Of a DNA stretch of 64,000 bases, positions 22,500 to 34,260 are shown in pieces; positions within the stretch are counted from its first letter, which is position 1, and every line of letters begins with the position of its first letter. The notes under the pieces were generated by a model. It did no database searches. It was not told where the DNA came from and saw only the letters and a program-made list of their open reading frames with translations. The position numbers were made by a program, and so were the translations under genes. This stretch comes from Lepiota brunneoincarnata (taxonomy: Eukaryota > Basidiomycota > Agaricomycetes > Agaricales > Agaricaceae). The stretch is taken from NCBI GenBank assembly GCA_023014365.1, contig JAEBUN010000057.1, positions 1 to 64,000 of the forward strand, in the 5' to 3' direction.

Positions 22500-24230
22500 C
22501 TTCGATGGTGTAAGGGCAGCCCTGATACAAATAATAAAGAATACGACCCTGCGTCAAAGTTAAGAAGTGTGGAGAAACGATTGATAGCATGAAATATTTG
22601 ATGGTATCTCAGAGCACAAGCAACAGCAAAAGTCCAAAGTTACAATGACCGGCAAAATAGAAAAGAGAGAGCATGTGAATAATAGAGGATGGCGACGTGA
22701 ATATCAGGTGGCGGCGCCAAGGTATATGTTCTTATGCATTGTTCTTCTTGTCCTTCTTTTTGAAGTGGCACCAAAGAAGCTTACGTCGACCATTATTCGC
22801 CGCTGACTTTTCGAAGCTTGTGAAGCTCACCGGAAAACGTAGACAATTGCAACAATTGTATGAAACGTGCCTCCAACGATGCGGAGGATTCTCAATGTGA
22901 GCCAATAATCCCAACTTTTGACTGGTGGGAACATCTAGACGATCGATATTTATCGAACCAGAAGATCGCACATGCCAATGTCGCGTCGCCTATTGCCAAA
23001 CCGTACGGCCCACCAGGCAAGTGCGGCTGCAGAAAAACACAAGACGAATTGCACGAAGGAGACAATAGCCACGTTGAAACGAGCCGGAAAACCAAACCAT
23101 TTGAAATTTCTTTCAAGCATCAGTAAGAGAGAACGAAAAGAGGTTGAGAGACAAGAGGTTGAGAGACAAAAGAGGGTGAACGAGTAAAGCTGGATTGCAA
23201 TGAGCACGGTCATATTCAATATTGATACCCCTCGAAAATGCTGTTTCGGGTTTGATGATTCCCATGGTACGGCTGGCAGGGCGTGGCGGCGCATTGTGCT
23301 AGGTTTGGTTTGGAGGTTGTACGAGAAACGTGAATTCAGTCTAAAGGAATCGCTTAACGACCCGCCGATGGCACGACTTACGACCGTTGTCTCCGTCAAA
23401 GTGCCACTGCGTCCCTGGTTGGCGGGTGTCCCTGAGGGCAAAAACTCGCTGGGTGGTATATTATATTGCCATAAGGGTGAGTTGAACGTTGGGAACCTGG
23501 GATATACCAGAATCATATGGGACCTGTGGAGAGTCGGAACTTGTGCTGCGAACTTGAGGCTCTGACCTACATTATCTGAGCAATACCGAGCTAAGAGTTT
23601 CCTGAAATCCTGGCTCAGTATCGGCGGTTATGTTGGTGTGCGGGGTGAAATTTCCATTCATGGTTGTTGTTGACTCGATGCCAGTTAGGGACGCATTGTG
23701 CTCGGGTTGATAAGTATTGTCGGGCCTAGTACCTCCTACGCAACAGGCGCGCGAAGTGAATAGCGTGTCCGACATGTGTTGTGACGACGTATAACGTATT
23801 GCAGGTCATCGCGGGTTGGATTGGTTCCTCGTAACCGTTGCTATATTCGGATTCATTAATTCTGCAATCCTCACGACAGCATGCCATTCCAGCTGTCAAG
23901 CAATACCGGGTCACCCATATTGCTGGCAGAGACTCAATAATCTCTGTAATATAAATCATCTGTGGCGTAAGCAAACCTCCGATTCCCGAACCACGTTGTC
24001 GATTATAACGGAATCACAGTTGAAACCCCCGATCATACTTACCCTGACAGTAACAAGCCCGAGTCCTTGTGCACCCTTCAATACTTATCATAGAAAATGG
24101 GAACGACACCAAAACGAGGACCCATGGGCGATGGACAAACCGATGCCGGATCTGGATTGCAGCTCCCCTTGGAGTATCTTCTGCACTTCATTCATCGTTT
24201 CCAACTTTTAGAGGACGCTGACTCCATTGC
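22500..24230 (-). repeat. Segmental block X, copy 1
   Basis: Collinear with 32111-33870 (and its left 230 bp with 28905-29130): CCTGATACAAATAATAAAGA, AGAAGCTTA, GACTGGTGGGAACATCTA and further segments match in order. Contains a minus-strand conserved ORF (23137-22950) but many stops elsewhere. Confidence 0.7.
22950..23137 (-). pseudogene. Membrane-segment ORF of block X, copy 1 (probable relic)
   Basis: Encodes FVQFVLCFSAAALAWWAV and RFGNRRRDIG, one strong membrane segment followed by a basic turn, nearly identical to the copy at 32573-32758. In copy 2 the ORF follows a good acceptor (CTCTTACAG before ATG); here that site is CTCTTACTG, so splicing would fail. No family recognised. Confidence 0.4.
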
Positions 24231-24660
24231 TAACCTGCGGTGTTTGGCCATGCTGTCTGACTGCCCATACGTACAACTTGTTTTCGTCGCTAGCATTAGC
24301 ACTCAGGGTTCCAAGACGTCAAATACGATAGGTCTCTTGGCACTGTCAACTCAGAGAGGCGCTGGGGGCTCAACCGCACAGTTGAAATCCGACGTGCACT
24401 GTCCATCCAAGGATGTACCACTGGCTGGTGACAATGATATCACACATACCAATGATACGGCAGGGAGTGCACATCTGGTGAGGCCGTGGATTGGCAAGTA
24501 GTATTCGTGTATGTGTTGGAATTCTTTTTGCTCTAGTCTTAGGAGTTGCTAATAGGCAATGGTCTTGGGACGATTCATGACTCTCATATTTTTCTCCCTC
24601 GATGATATAGAGCCGTACAATACAACTGAGCTGGAAATAGGGGGAGCGCCGGGTTCCCGG
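24230..24660 (+). pseudogene. MAU2 fragment 2 (exon 3 piece joined to exons 8-9)
   Basis: A piece like MAU2 exon 3 (FVASISTQGSKTSNTIG against LIASISSQGSDETSNTM) is followed directly by the exon 8 end (GTGCACATCTGGTGAGGCCGT) and a degraded last exon. The internal MAU2 part is missing, so this is a deleted duplicate. Confidence 0.65.
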
Positions 24661-24987
24661 CCGCGGAGAATTTGAGGCTGGGACTCGAGGTTGCTGGGAA
24701 GGCCCCAGCTGGGGGATAACCGATGGGCCTCTAGCAGCTTGGTAGGGAGGTTCTTTTGGGCGAGTTTTGGTTGTGTCTCGGTTGGTTAGTACAATACTTG
24801 ACGCATCCAAAGACACAGCACCAGTGGTTAACGTTGGCTGTCATCTGATTTCTCCCTGCGCAATGACACCACAGCCGTTGTTTCTCAAGACCACTTGTGG
24901 CCCACCGCTCTTGCTTAGATCCAGCCCCGCACATCAGGGACGCTGTCAGCAGTAAAATAAGGGTCCACACCTGACACCGTGTTGTCC

Positions 24988-26030
24988 CGCCATGGGCATC
25001 CATACATGCCGTCCAAGAGGCCGAGTATAGACTAAAAAAAACGCGGGCTGACCTAATGTGCGAGCTCATTAAAGTAGTGTTGATATCTGTCCTTAGAGCG
25101 CTCTTTCTATAGGATCCACTTCCAGGCTCGCATCATCTGCAGCGAATTTGACAATGCCCAACGCGTGCGTCCACTTATCTCCAACTACAGAACGAATACC
25201 ACTCATTTCTTCTCCCCCCTCAGTCGATCCACAAGCTGGTCTTGTATACACGTACACACAATGTCTTCCCCTATACATCGCTCGATTACCCTCCATGAAG
25301 CCCAGTTGGGGCACGCACTGAACAAACCAAAGCGGGCATTACAATGTTACCAAGTCGCCGTGTGGTTATCATACAAGTCCTCCGGCCAGCCACAGCACCG
25401 CAATCGAACGCCTCATATACATAACGCTAGCGTTCCTGCTACTGTGACGCTTGACACGATGATGGCTGGTGAAGAGGATTTGTAGATTAATGCAGCTGCG
25501 CGGGTGGGTGAGTCGTGGTTGCATATTGGACTTGTCTGGCGAATGGGATCAGGTATAGAATGTGGGGGAGATTGGGAAAGTGAGATGAAGGAGCTTAGGA
25601 GGATTGGGGTTGGAGTTGCGAGGGATTGTAGTGAGTTTAGTGGAGCACTTGAAGCTATTGCGGCGGTGCTGGATAGTTGTCTTACGAAGGGGTTCGTCAA
25701 GACCAAGTACATATCCCTTTATATACTCCCTTATCACGATTCCTCACCGAGTCAAACACAGAACGCACCTCCGACGCACGTTGAACCTCTCTACTGCCTT
25801 GCATGATAACCACCTTCGAGCATTGGTGCTGTCATTGATCGCGTCGCATTATTTGCATACGTCGAATCGGAATGCGGAACAGATGCTGGAGACGGCGGAG
25901 AACCTCGCGGCGGTTTCGGGTGCTCAATCGACGCAGGCGAAAGCTAAAGTGCAGGTACAGGGTCCGGATGCTACTGCTATCAACTCCAAGAAGACGTTTC
26001 CAGGAACCGTTACACCAAGAGGGAGAGAAT
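24988..26030 (+). pseudogene. MAU2 fragment 3 (exons 5-8)
   Basis: The longest MAU2 relic, collinear with 14980-16010. It keeps the introns and blocks LHEAQLGHALNKPKRALQCY, TRTHLRRTLNLST and LRALVLSLIASHYLHTSNRN, but GAGGATCCGTGG has become GAGGATTTGTAG (stop at 25483) and the 3' end is cut off at about 26010. Confidence 0.85.
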
Positions 26031-27378
26031 AGAACACCTTATGTGTTCTGCTACCGGACTGTATACACGTATAGTAGAGGGACTGTGGTAATCGCGGGTC
26101 TACAAGGTCCACGTAAATGGCATACATTGAGGAAGTGCATGACAGGCTGACTATCACATTTTCGGAAGCATTCGGCATTTACAAATAACGAGGATTCACT
26201 CTGGGTGTTGCAAGGAGGTGGCTTGTGGGAAGAGTTCAAACGTTCACCACTAGAACCGCCATACTCTGGGTCCGAGCCTTCCCTCACACAACAGTAACAG
26301 ATGAAGTTGTGGATGAAGTATAATATAGAACAAATTAAAAATAGCATTGCTCAAAGCTCGGTGTCATTGAGAGTCTGGTGGGTGATTCCGCATAAGGTTA
26401 GTACAGTATATCGGTGCGAGGTGTGGCGGCGTGAACACGAGAGATGGGGGGACTTGTGCGGATTGTGCCCTTGCGAGGGGGCTCATAAGAAGGCCTAACC
26501 GCTGCCCTAACCGACCCCGGCTCGTACAGTGACAGAATTAGACTACCTGATAGAGGGCCTGGGGCAACCCTCCCATCGGATCCCTCATGCTGATGAGTGG
26601 CCGGCCCACTGCATGGTCATTCACACCAAGGCTTTTTCGTCTATCTGTCTGTATATAAATCCCTTAGCCAAACCTCTTACCTAAGGATCCTGCTGGCCGT
26701 CTTCGAAGACAGGCAGCGAGCTACGAGAGTGCGAGGTTCTGGGATTGGACCAAGATGGAAACCCAAGTTTCGGGAGGCCATCGCATAACCTACTTCTGAA
26801 TGAAAATGGGGAGCCACCTGACTATCGTCCGTGTCAGTGGATCCTGATTAGCAATAAGCTCAAACCCTAGTTGTCAGCACATTATTGTGATCTTAAGCAC
26901 TGTCTGACAAAGAAAAACAGCACACCCCGTTACCAAACATGGAGTCTGTATCTGCCTTACCTGTCTCCGTATTAAAACATCTGAATCAGAATGTGAGCCC
27001 AGCCAGGCTTGTGCTCGGCTCTGTCTCCAAACTAGAAGAGTAGGACAAGCATGATGTCGAAAGGAAGTTTGCAAGTTGACGACACTCACGCCTTTATCGG
27101 ATAATGCTAACCTTCCCATCGCCGAATATACATAGAGATTATCAATACTCAGGATTTGTTTCCATGATCGATGGGGTTATTGATATTCATTTGGAGGTAC
27201 CTCGACCGCAATGCTTTTATACTGAGGGCCGGAGGGAGTACACACTTCCGACGGGACGCACAAATGCAATTCGGATTCTCATCATTCCACATGGCGATGT
27301 AACTAGCTCTGTAGCCTTGCTGCAGCGTTTGGCGTTAATCCTGTTTAGAACCAAAGGGTCCATGGATAACAGAAAGCC

Positions 27379-27385
27379 TATAAAA
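27379..27385 (+). promoter_or_regulatory. TATA box of secreted protein copy C
   Basis: TATAAAA 93 bp before the ATG at 27472, CCTATAAAATGGCCATGGAA context. Confidence 0.65.
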
Positions 27386-27471
27386 TGGCCATGGAAATTA
27401 GGCTGACTATCAACTTGTCTACAAGTTATCGAGACCACAGAGTTTCAGCTCGAGACGAAACATCCATCGCC

Positions 27472-27840
27472 ATGCGTACTACCTTCCTCGTCGCTTTCAT
27501 CTCTTTGATCGCCATGTCTCCCTTGACGGGTGCCCTCCCGGGACCACCCCCCGACGGGTTTGACAAATCCGTTGGACCTGATGGTGCCGGCGATCCACTC
27601 CATGGGTGAGTCAGTTCATTTTCTCTTGGTCACCTTCATTCCCTCTGATCCAGATGCAACAGTCCAGTTCCCCCATCCACCCCCGCCGCTGGTCCGTACG
27701 AAGCTCACTGTGGCAAAGGGTTTTACCCCCGCAGCTGCTGGAAGTGGCTTAACCCTCAACAAACGTCTTGGTGTTGGATCCAGCCATCAGTGTACTGCGG
27801 TCAGAATTCCGATTGTGACCCGAATGCAGATTGCTACTAG
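27472..27840 (+). CDS. Cysteine-rich small secreted protein, copy C
   Basis: Exons 27472-27605 and 27654-27840, 48-nt intron (GTGAGT..CCAG), 106 residues. Signal peptide (MRTTFLVAFISLIAMSPL), a shortened Gly/Pro/Asp spacer (VGPDGAGDPLHG), then the seven-cysteine domain: GCNS, EAHCG, SCWKW, SWCW, VYCGQ, SDC, NADCY. The spacer has lost about nine residues relative to copy B. Two TAG codons end the frame as in copy B; the tail after them has a one-base deletion and no longer reads like the other copies. Confidence 0.82.
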
Positions 27841-30292
27841 TAGGTCTGGAATGGCAATACTCCAGCGGGTTTACGTCCTGGTGTCGGTCTTGGCTCAATA
27901 CTACGAATATGAATGTTATGACAAAGTGACTTGTAACTTGAATGCGCCTTTGAACCTTGTGCCTGTATCTGTCTATCGTTACAGAAATCTATGAAATTTT
28001 TTGGCTTCAAACAAGGGCAGATACCCTAGCAGTGGGAAGACATGTCCAGCATAAGATCGCGGGTGAGGGTCGCTACCTATTCCCAGTATCGTGTAAATCT
28101 GTTACAATGGTGGGATTATTTGAGTGGTACTTACCTCGATTAAGTCTCTGACAGATCCTTTTCACGGGTGGTTGTCTGCTCTATGTATTCTCGCATTCCT
28201 AGATTCCCTTGTGCTATTGACCCTTTGAGGACACGCGAACGCATAACCCAAGGAATCATCTATGTTTATAGTATGGCATCCTCCAACACCCTAAACGGAA
28301 CACAGCAGCCTTAGATTGTCCCTTCGCACCCAATTCTCGTTTCCAACCTAGTGAAGAGGAAGGCATGATTGTCATTAATCGCTAATTAGGGTCATGTAAG
28401 GGATTCCCGGAATGTTGATGAGCCCAGGGCGTTGGCAGAGCAGGCCTAAAGATCCACCCTCGGCACCACTGGCAGGCTCGTCATCACCAATAAATTACGT
28501 TGCTATGTTCTTCCCTCGTTGAATACGCAGGGACAAGCTGACCCCTGTAAATCCCCCGGGTGTAGCCTGATCCCAATTGTTAGCTTTGTGCTGCTTGTCG
28601 TTCGTTGGCGCTTCTCATTTACGACACCGTGGCTCGCAAGATGAGGCTCAGACTTGAACTTTTGCTGTAAAGTCGCCCAGCAAACCTAGTCATCTAACGT
28701 GGAGATAAAGTGGCTAATCGTTTCGCATGTCACCTCTGAGTCTAACCGTAGGATTCTTGTGCCATGGATGGATGGGTGTACTGGCATGAAATTACGCGTG
28801 TTGCGTTTTTGGCTGCCCTTAAGCTGAGTTATGTTTTGTTCGTTGAATACCACTGACCGCTTCCAGTTCAAATAATCGTTGTCAGCAATGCGCCAGCATA
28901 CACCGAGGGCCTGGGCTTTATGTGGTGGGGGTAGGCTTAATACAAATAATAAAGAATACGACCCTACGCCAAAGTTGAGATGTTTGGGGAAATAATTGAC
29001 AACATGAAGTATTGATGGCATATCGGAGCACAAGAAATCGCAAAAGCCCAAAGTTGTAGTGACCAGAAAAATAGAAAAAAGAGAGCATGCGAATAATAGA
29101 GGGTGGCAACATGGAGATCAGGTGGAACGTGCCTCCAATGAGGAGGGGGAGGCACCTTGTGGGAAGGGTCCACCACTAGACCCACCATATTCTGGGTCCG
29201 AGCCTTCCCTCATACGACGATAACGGATGAAGTTGTGGGTGAAGTATAATGTGGAACAAATAGCATTGCTCAAAGCTCGGTGTCATTCGAATCTGGTGGG
29301 TGATTCCGCTTAAGGTTAGTACAGTACATCGGTGCGAGGTGTGGCGGCGTGAAAATGAGAGATGGGGGGACTTGTGCGGGTTTCGCCCTTGCGAAGGGGC
29401 TCATCGGAGGGCTTAACCGCTGCCCTAACCGACCTTGGCTCGTGTAGTGAAGAATTAGACTACCTGATAGGGGGCTGGGCCTGGGACGCCCCTCTCACTC
29501 GGACCCCTCATGCTGATGAGAGGCCAGCCCACTGCATGGTCTTTCACACCACGGCTTTTTCGTCTATCCGTGTGTAAATAAATCCCTTGGCCAAACCTCT
29601 TAACCTAAGCATCAGGCCGGCCGTCTCCGGGGGTAAGAGCAGCGAGCTGCGAAAGTGCGAGGTCTTGGGATTGAACCAAGATGGAAGCCCAAGTTTCGGG
29701 AGGCCATCTCATAACCTAGTTCTGAACGAAAATCGGGAGCCATGGTCTGGCATTGAGGTTCCTGAATAACAGCAAGTTCAAAACACAGCCGTCAGCACAT
29801 TATTGTGATCTTAAGCACTGTCTGATAAAAAAAACAGTATATGTGTTACCGAACATGAAGTCTATATCCGCTTAACCCATCTCCGTATTTAAACATTCGG
29901 ATCAGAGTGTGGGCCCTGCCAGGCTCGTGCTCGGCTCCGTCTCTAAACTAGAGTAGGGGTGGCATGGCGTCGAGCGGAAGTTTGCAAGTTGATGAGACTC
30001 ACGCCTTTATCGGATAATGCCAGCCATCCCATCGCCGAATATACTTGGAGGTTATCAGTACATAGAACTTATTGCCATGGTCGGTGGAGCTATTGACGTT
30101 CATTTAGAGGTACTTCAACCGCAATACCTTTGTACTGAGGGCCAGAGGGAGTACGCACTTCCGACAGGACGCGCGAATGCAATTCGGATTCTCATCATTC
30201 CACATGACAATGCAACCAGTTCTGTAGCCTTGCTGCAGTCGTCTAGTGTTAATCCTGTTTCGAACCGAAGGGTCCATGAATAACAGTAAGCC

Positions 30293-30299
30293 TATAAAA
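30293..30299 (+). promoter_or_regulatory. TATA box of secreted protein copy D
   Basis: TATAAAA 94 bp before the ATG at 30387. Confidence 0.65.
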
Positions 30300-30386
30300 T
30301 GGCTACTGAAATTAGGCTGACCTATCAACTTGTCCACAAGTTATCGAGGCCACAGAGTTTCAACTCGAGAAGAAACGCCCATCACC

Positions 30387-30788
30387 ATGCGTACTACCTT
30401 CCTCGTTGCTTTCATCTCTTTGATCGCCATGTCTCCCTTAACGTGTGCCCTCCCGGAACCGCTCCCCGACGGGTCTGACAGGCCCGCTGGACCTCACGAC
30501 GCCAAAGGGCCCGATGGGCCTGATGGTGCTGGAGGCCCCCCACCCCATGGGTGTGTTTGCTCATTTTCTCTCGGCCTCCTTCATTTTCTCTGAACCGGGT
30601 GCAACAGTCCAGTTCCCCCGTTCGCCCCCGCTGCTGGTCCGTATGAAGCTCACTGTGGCACCTTTTGGTACCCCCACAGCTGCTGGAAGTGGCTTAGTGC
30701 TGAGAAATCGGCTTGGTGCTACATCGACAGACCAGTGCATTGCTCTATAGACTCCGATTGTAACCCAAATGCGGATTGCTACGCTTAA
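30387..30788 (+). CDS. Cysteine-rich small secreted protein, copy D (altered splice acceptor)
   Basis: Exon 1 is 30387-30550; the homologous acceptor CCAG has become CCGG at 30595-30598. The coding frame of exon 2 is otherwise intact to TAA at 30788: EAHCG, HSCWKWL, AWCYI, VHCSI, SDC, NADCYA. A usable acceptor lies 9 nt further (CAACAG, exon from 30608) and keeps the frame, dropping only three residues (Cys-Asn-Ser), so the product would have six instead of seven domain cysteines. The signal peptide also gained a Cys (TCALPEP). A TAA stop follows TGC TAC GCT, then the coding-like tail as in copies A and B. It may be functional in altered form or in early decay. Confidence 0.65.
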
Positions 30789-31671
30789 GTCTGGAGTGGC
30801 AATACTCCCAGCGGGTTTACGTCCTGGTGTCGGTCCTCTCCGGAATTGGCTCAGTACTACAAATTTGAATGTTATGAATGTTATGACAGAGTGACTTGTA
30901 ACCTGAATGTGCTTTTGAACTTTGTACTTGTATTTGTCTATCGTTACAGAAATATGTGAAATGTTTTGACTTTGAACGAGGGCAGATACCCTAGCAGCGG
31001 GTAGACGTGTCCAGCAAAATATCGCCGGTGAGGGCCGCTACCCACTCTCAGCATCGTGTAACCTTGTTACCATGCCGGGATTATTTGAGTGGTACTTACC
31101 TCGACGAGGTCTCCAACAGATCCTTTTCACGGGTGGCTGTCTGCTCTATGCATTCTCGCATTCCTAGATTCCCTTGTACTGTAGACCCTTTGAGGACACA
31201 CGAACACATAACCCAAGGAATCATCTTCGTTTATGGTATGATACCCTCGAACTCTCCAAACGGAACACAGTAGCCTTTGATTGTTCCTTCTCACGCAATT
31301 TTCGTTTCCAACATAATGAAGAGGAAAATGTGACTGGCACCGATCGTTAATTAGGGTCATGCAAAGGATTCGCGGAACGTTGAGGAGCCCAGAGAGCAAG
31401 CCTAAAGAATCCCCTCAATACTCGGCTCGTTATCACCGATCAATACGCAGGGACAAGACGACCCCTGCAAATCTCTCGGGTGCAGCTTAGTCTCGCTTGT
31501 TATCTTTATGCTGCCTGTGGTTCGTTGGTGCTTCTCATTTTCGACACCGTGGCCCGCAAGATGAGGTTCAGACTTGAATTTTTGCCGGAAAGTCGCCGAA
31601 CGTGGCCTCTGAGTCTAACTGTAGGGTTCTTGTGCCATGGATGGATGGGTATACTGGCGTGGAACCGTGGG

Positions 31672-32007
31672 TGTAGGAAAGAGAATCATCCTCCAAGACA
31701 ATCGTAAGGGCGAGGTGTGGTTGACGAAACAACCACGGGCTCGTCTTCTCGACCTCGTGAAACTGAGTACAAGTACAACTCCGTCGAGTGAGAGACTTTA
31801 GAAAGAGAGAGAGAGTGAAAGAGAGTGAAACTGAGGGGAAGAAACTTCAAGCTGGTTACGCTGTAGCCTGTCGGAGGTCTTATGGCAGCGGAGACATCCT
31901 CGCCGTTGGGAGCTGAGGTATCTAAGTACAAATGTGCTACTTAAATACCTAAATGAAAATATGCTGCAGGGACAGATTCTGCACATAGGCGAGCTTCCTC
32001 CCTCACA
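31672..32007. mobile_element. Probable solo LTR
   Basis: A 336-bp segment present in unit D and missing from unit C. It starts TGTAGG and ends CTCACA (the TG..CA rule of LTRs) and is flanked by the 5-bp direct repeat GTGGG (31667-31671 and 32008-32012). No coding sequence inside; it has an AT-rich stretch with TACTTAAATACC and a GA-rich run. Best read as an LTR left after recombination between the ends of a retrotransposon. Confidence 0.65.
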
Positions 32008-32572
32008 GTGGGTGTTTCATTTTTGGCTGCTCTTAGACTGAGTTACGCTTTTTCGTCAAATACAACTGATCAGTGTCAGTTCAAATGATAGTTCTCAGCA
32101 ATACGCCAACATACACTACATCAAGTGCCTGGGCTTTATGGGGTAAGGGCAGCCCTGATACAAATAATGAAGAATATAACCCTGCGTCAAAGTTAAGAAG
32201 TGTGGGGAAATAATCGACAACATGAAATATTTGATGGCATCTCGGAACACAAGCAGTAGCAAAAATCCACAGTTATAACGACTGGAAACATAGAAAAGGG
32301 AGAGCGCATGAACAGCAGAAGGTGACAATGTGAAGATCGGGTGGCGACGCCAAGGTCTATGTGTTCCTAATTACTGCTTTTCTTGTACCCCTTATGGAAG
32401 ATGGCACCAAAGAAGCTTATGTCAACCATAATTAGCCACTGACTTTTCGATGCGCTTGTGAAGCTCACCAGAAAATGTTGACAATTGCAGCGGTTGTATG
32501 GCACGTGCCTCCAACAATGAGGAGGATTCTCAATGTGGGCCAATAATCCAAACTTTTGACTGGTGGGAACAT

Positions 32573-32758
32573 CTATGTGATCAATATGGATTGAACCAGA
32601 AGATCATACATACCGATATCATGTCGCTTATTGCCAAACCGTACAGCCCACCAGGCAAGTGCGGCGGCGGAGAAACACAAGAGGAATTGCATGAAGGAAG
32701 CGATAGCCGTGCTGACACGGCCCAGAAAACCAAATCGTTTCAAAATTCCGTCAGACAT
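32573..32758 (-). CDS. Membrane-segment ORF of block X, copy 2
   Basis: A 61-codon frame with one hydrophobic segment (FMQFLLCFSAAALAWWAV) and a basic end (RFGNKRHD). It follows a good splice acceptor (CTCTTACAG just before ATG) and contains GATATCGGTATG, a possible donor after RHDI, so it may be an internal exon of a larger former gene. The strong conservation with copy 1 over this part, against decay around it, is the only argument for coding. Function unknown. Confidence 0.35.
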   Translation of the reverse strand: MSDGILKRFGFLGRVSTAIASFMQFLLCFSAAALAWWAVRFGNKRHDIGMYDLLVQSILIT

Positions 32759-33875
32759 CTGTAAGAGCTGATAGACAAAGAGAGGTTTAGAGACAAAAGA
32801 TGATGGATGAGTAGAGCTGGATTGCAGTGAGCACAGTTGTCTTCGAGTTTTATACCCCTCGAAACTCCCGTCTCAGGTTTAATAATTCTCATGGTACAAC
32901 TGGCAGAGCGCCGTGCATCGTGTTAAGTCCGGCTTGGAGGACGTACGAGAAACGTGAAACAGTCTGAAAGAATGGCATGACCATCCGCCGATAGCACGAC
33001 TTACAACAATTGTCTCCGTCAAAGTGCTGTTGCGCCCCTGATTGACGAATGTCTCTGAAGGCAAAAACTCCCCGAGTGGTATATTATATTGTCGTAAGGG
33101 TGAGTTAAACGTTAGGAACATGGGGTATTCCGGAATAGGAAGGGACCTGTGGGGAGTCAGAACTTGTGCTGCAAACTCGAGCCGGCCTAGAAACCCTGAG
33201 CCATCCCGGGCCAAGGGTATACTGGCTCAGTATCGACGGTCTATCATCTCACAGTTATGTTCATGTGCAGAACGATATTTCTAATCATGTTTGCTGCTGC
33301 TGACCCGATGCCAGTTAGGGATGCATTGCGGTGGGATTGGTAGATATTGCCAGGCCTAGTACCTCCCACACAACAGGCGTGCGAGGTGAATGGCGTGGCC
33401 GACATATGCTGTGACGACACATAATGTATTGCGCTGGATCATCGCGGGTTGAATAGGTTCCGCGACACCGTTGCTATATTCGGGTTCGTTGATTGTGCAA
33501 CCCCTCCGAGAGCGTGCCGTTCGAGTGTCAAGAAACACCACGCCCCCCACATTGCTGGCAGAGACTCAATAATTTCTGTGATACTCCACTTGCCACCCGA
33601 TCAATCAATCATCTGTGGCGCGAGAAAACCTCCGATTGCCGGACCGCGTTGTCGGCTACAACGGAATGACAGCTGAAAGCCTTGATCACACTTACCCTGA
33701 TAGTAACGAGCCCATCCGAGCCCTTGTGCACCCTCCAATACTTATCACGGAAAAAGGGAATGCCACCGAAATGAGGACCCGTGGGTGATGGACAAACCGA
33801 GTCTGGATCTGGATTGCAGCTCCCCTTGGATTGTCCTCCGCACGTCAGTTATCGCTTCCAACTTTTAGAGGACAC

Positions 33876-34023
33876 CTTGAGACCGGCCAGGATTTGTGGG
33901 TCCCAATGAGAGTGCCAAGCACTTAGAATACGTGATTTCAATTCAAAAGCTCAATTGAAAATAATGTATTCAAAATGCTTGGCACTATTTGCCGAACCTG
34001 CAAACAAAAAGTTGGTCTCAGGT
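33876..34023. mobile_element. Foldback MITE
   Basis: A 148-bp insertion absent from block X copy 1. Ends CTTGAGACC / GGTCTCAGG are inverted; the 5-bp direct repeat GACAC flanks it (33871-33875 and 34024-34028). Inside, GTGCCAAGCA..GAATAC pairs with GTATTC..TGCTTGGCAC and ATTTCAATT with AATTGAAAAT, so nearly the whole element folds into one hairpin. Removing it and one GACAC gives GAGGACACTGACTCC, matching GAGGACGCTGACTCC of the empty copy. Confidence 0.75.
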
Positions 34024-34039
34024 GACACTGACTCCTCTG

Positions 34040-34260
34040 TTAACCTGCAGCCTGCGATGCTTGGCCATGCTGTCTGACTGCCCATACGTACAACTTGTTT
34101 TCGTTACTAGCATTGGCACCCGGGATTCCAATGACGAGATGTCGAATACAATAGGTCTTGTGGCGCTGTCAACGGTCTTCATGAGCTCGTCACTAACAAA
34201 GTACCATCTCCTTTCTGATTCAACCAGCTTAATTGTGGCTGTATCTGCTTCTGCAGATCG
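34040..34260 (+). pseudogene. MAU2 fragment 4 (exon 3 piece)
   Basis: Similar to MAU2 around ASISSQGSDETSNTMRSLGA (here ASIGTRDSNDEMSNTIG in translation of the same stretch) and continuing into a LHELVTK-like part at about 34180. Counterpart of fragment 2. Confidence 0.6.

Larger units (their letters stand above)
26170..29120 (+). repeat. Direct duplication unit C
   Basis: About 2.9 kb, collinear with 29121-32110: shared start (CTCTGGGTCCGAGCCTTCCCTCA in part), GGTGCGAGGTGTGGCGGCGTG, CCTTTATCGGATAATGC, the secreted-protein gene, repeat Z and a CGACACCGTGG stretch. Contains secreted protein copy C. Confidence 0.75.
29121..32110 (+). repeat. Direct duplication unit D
   Basis: Second unit of the pair described at 26170-29120, carrying secreted protein copy D. 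Longer than unit C mainly because of a 336-bp insertion at 31672-32007. Confidence 0.75.

Noticed and set aside
26700..26790. Possible SINE or tRNA-derived repeat shared with 29640-29710
   Set aside because: The similarity is explained by the larger C/D direct duplication; no polymerase III boxes seen.
31675..32015. 8-bp target repeat (GTGGGTGT) and thus a hAT-type MITE
   Set aside because: The last three matching bases are also the TGT start expected of an LTR; inverted ends typical of hAT are missing.
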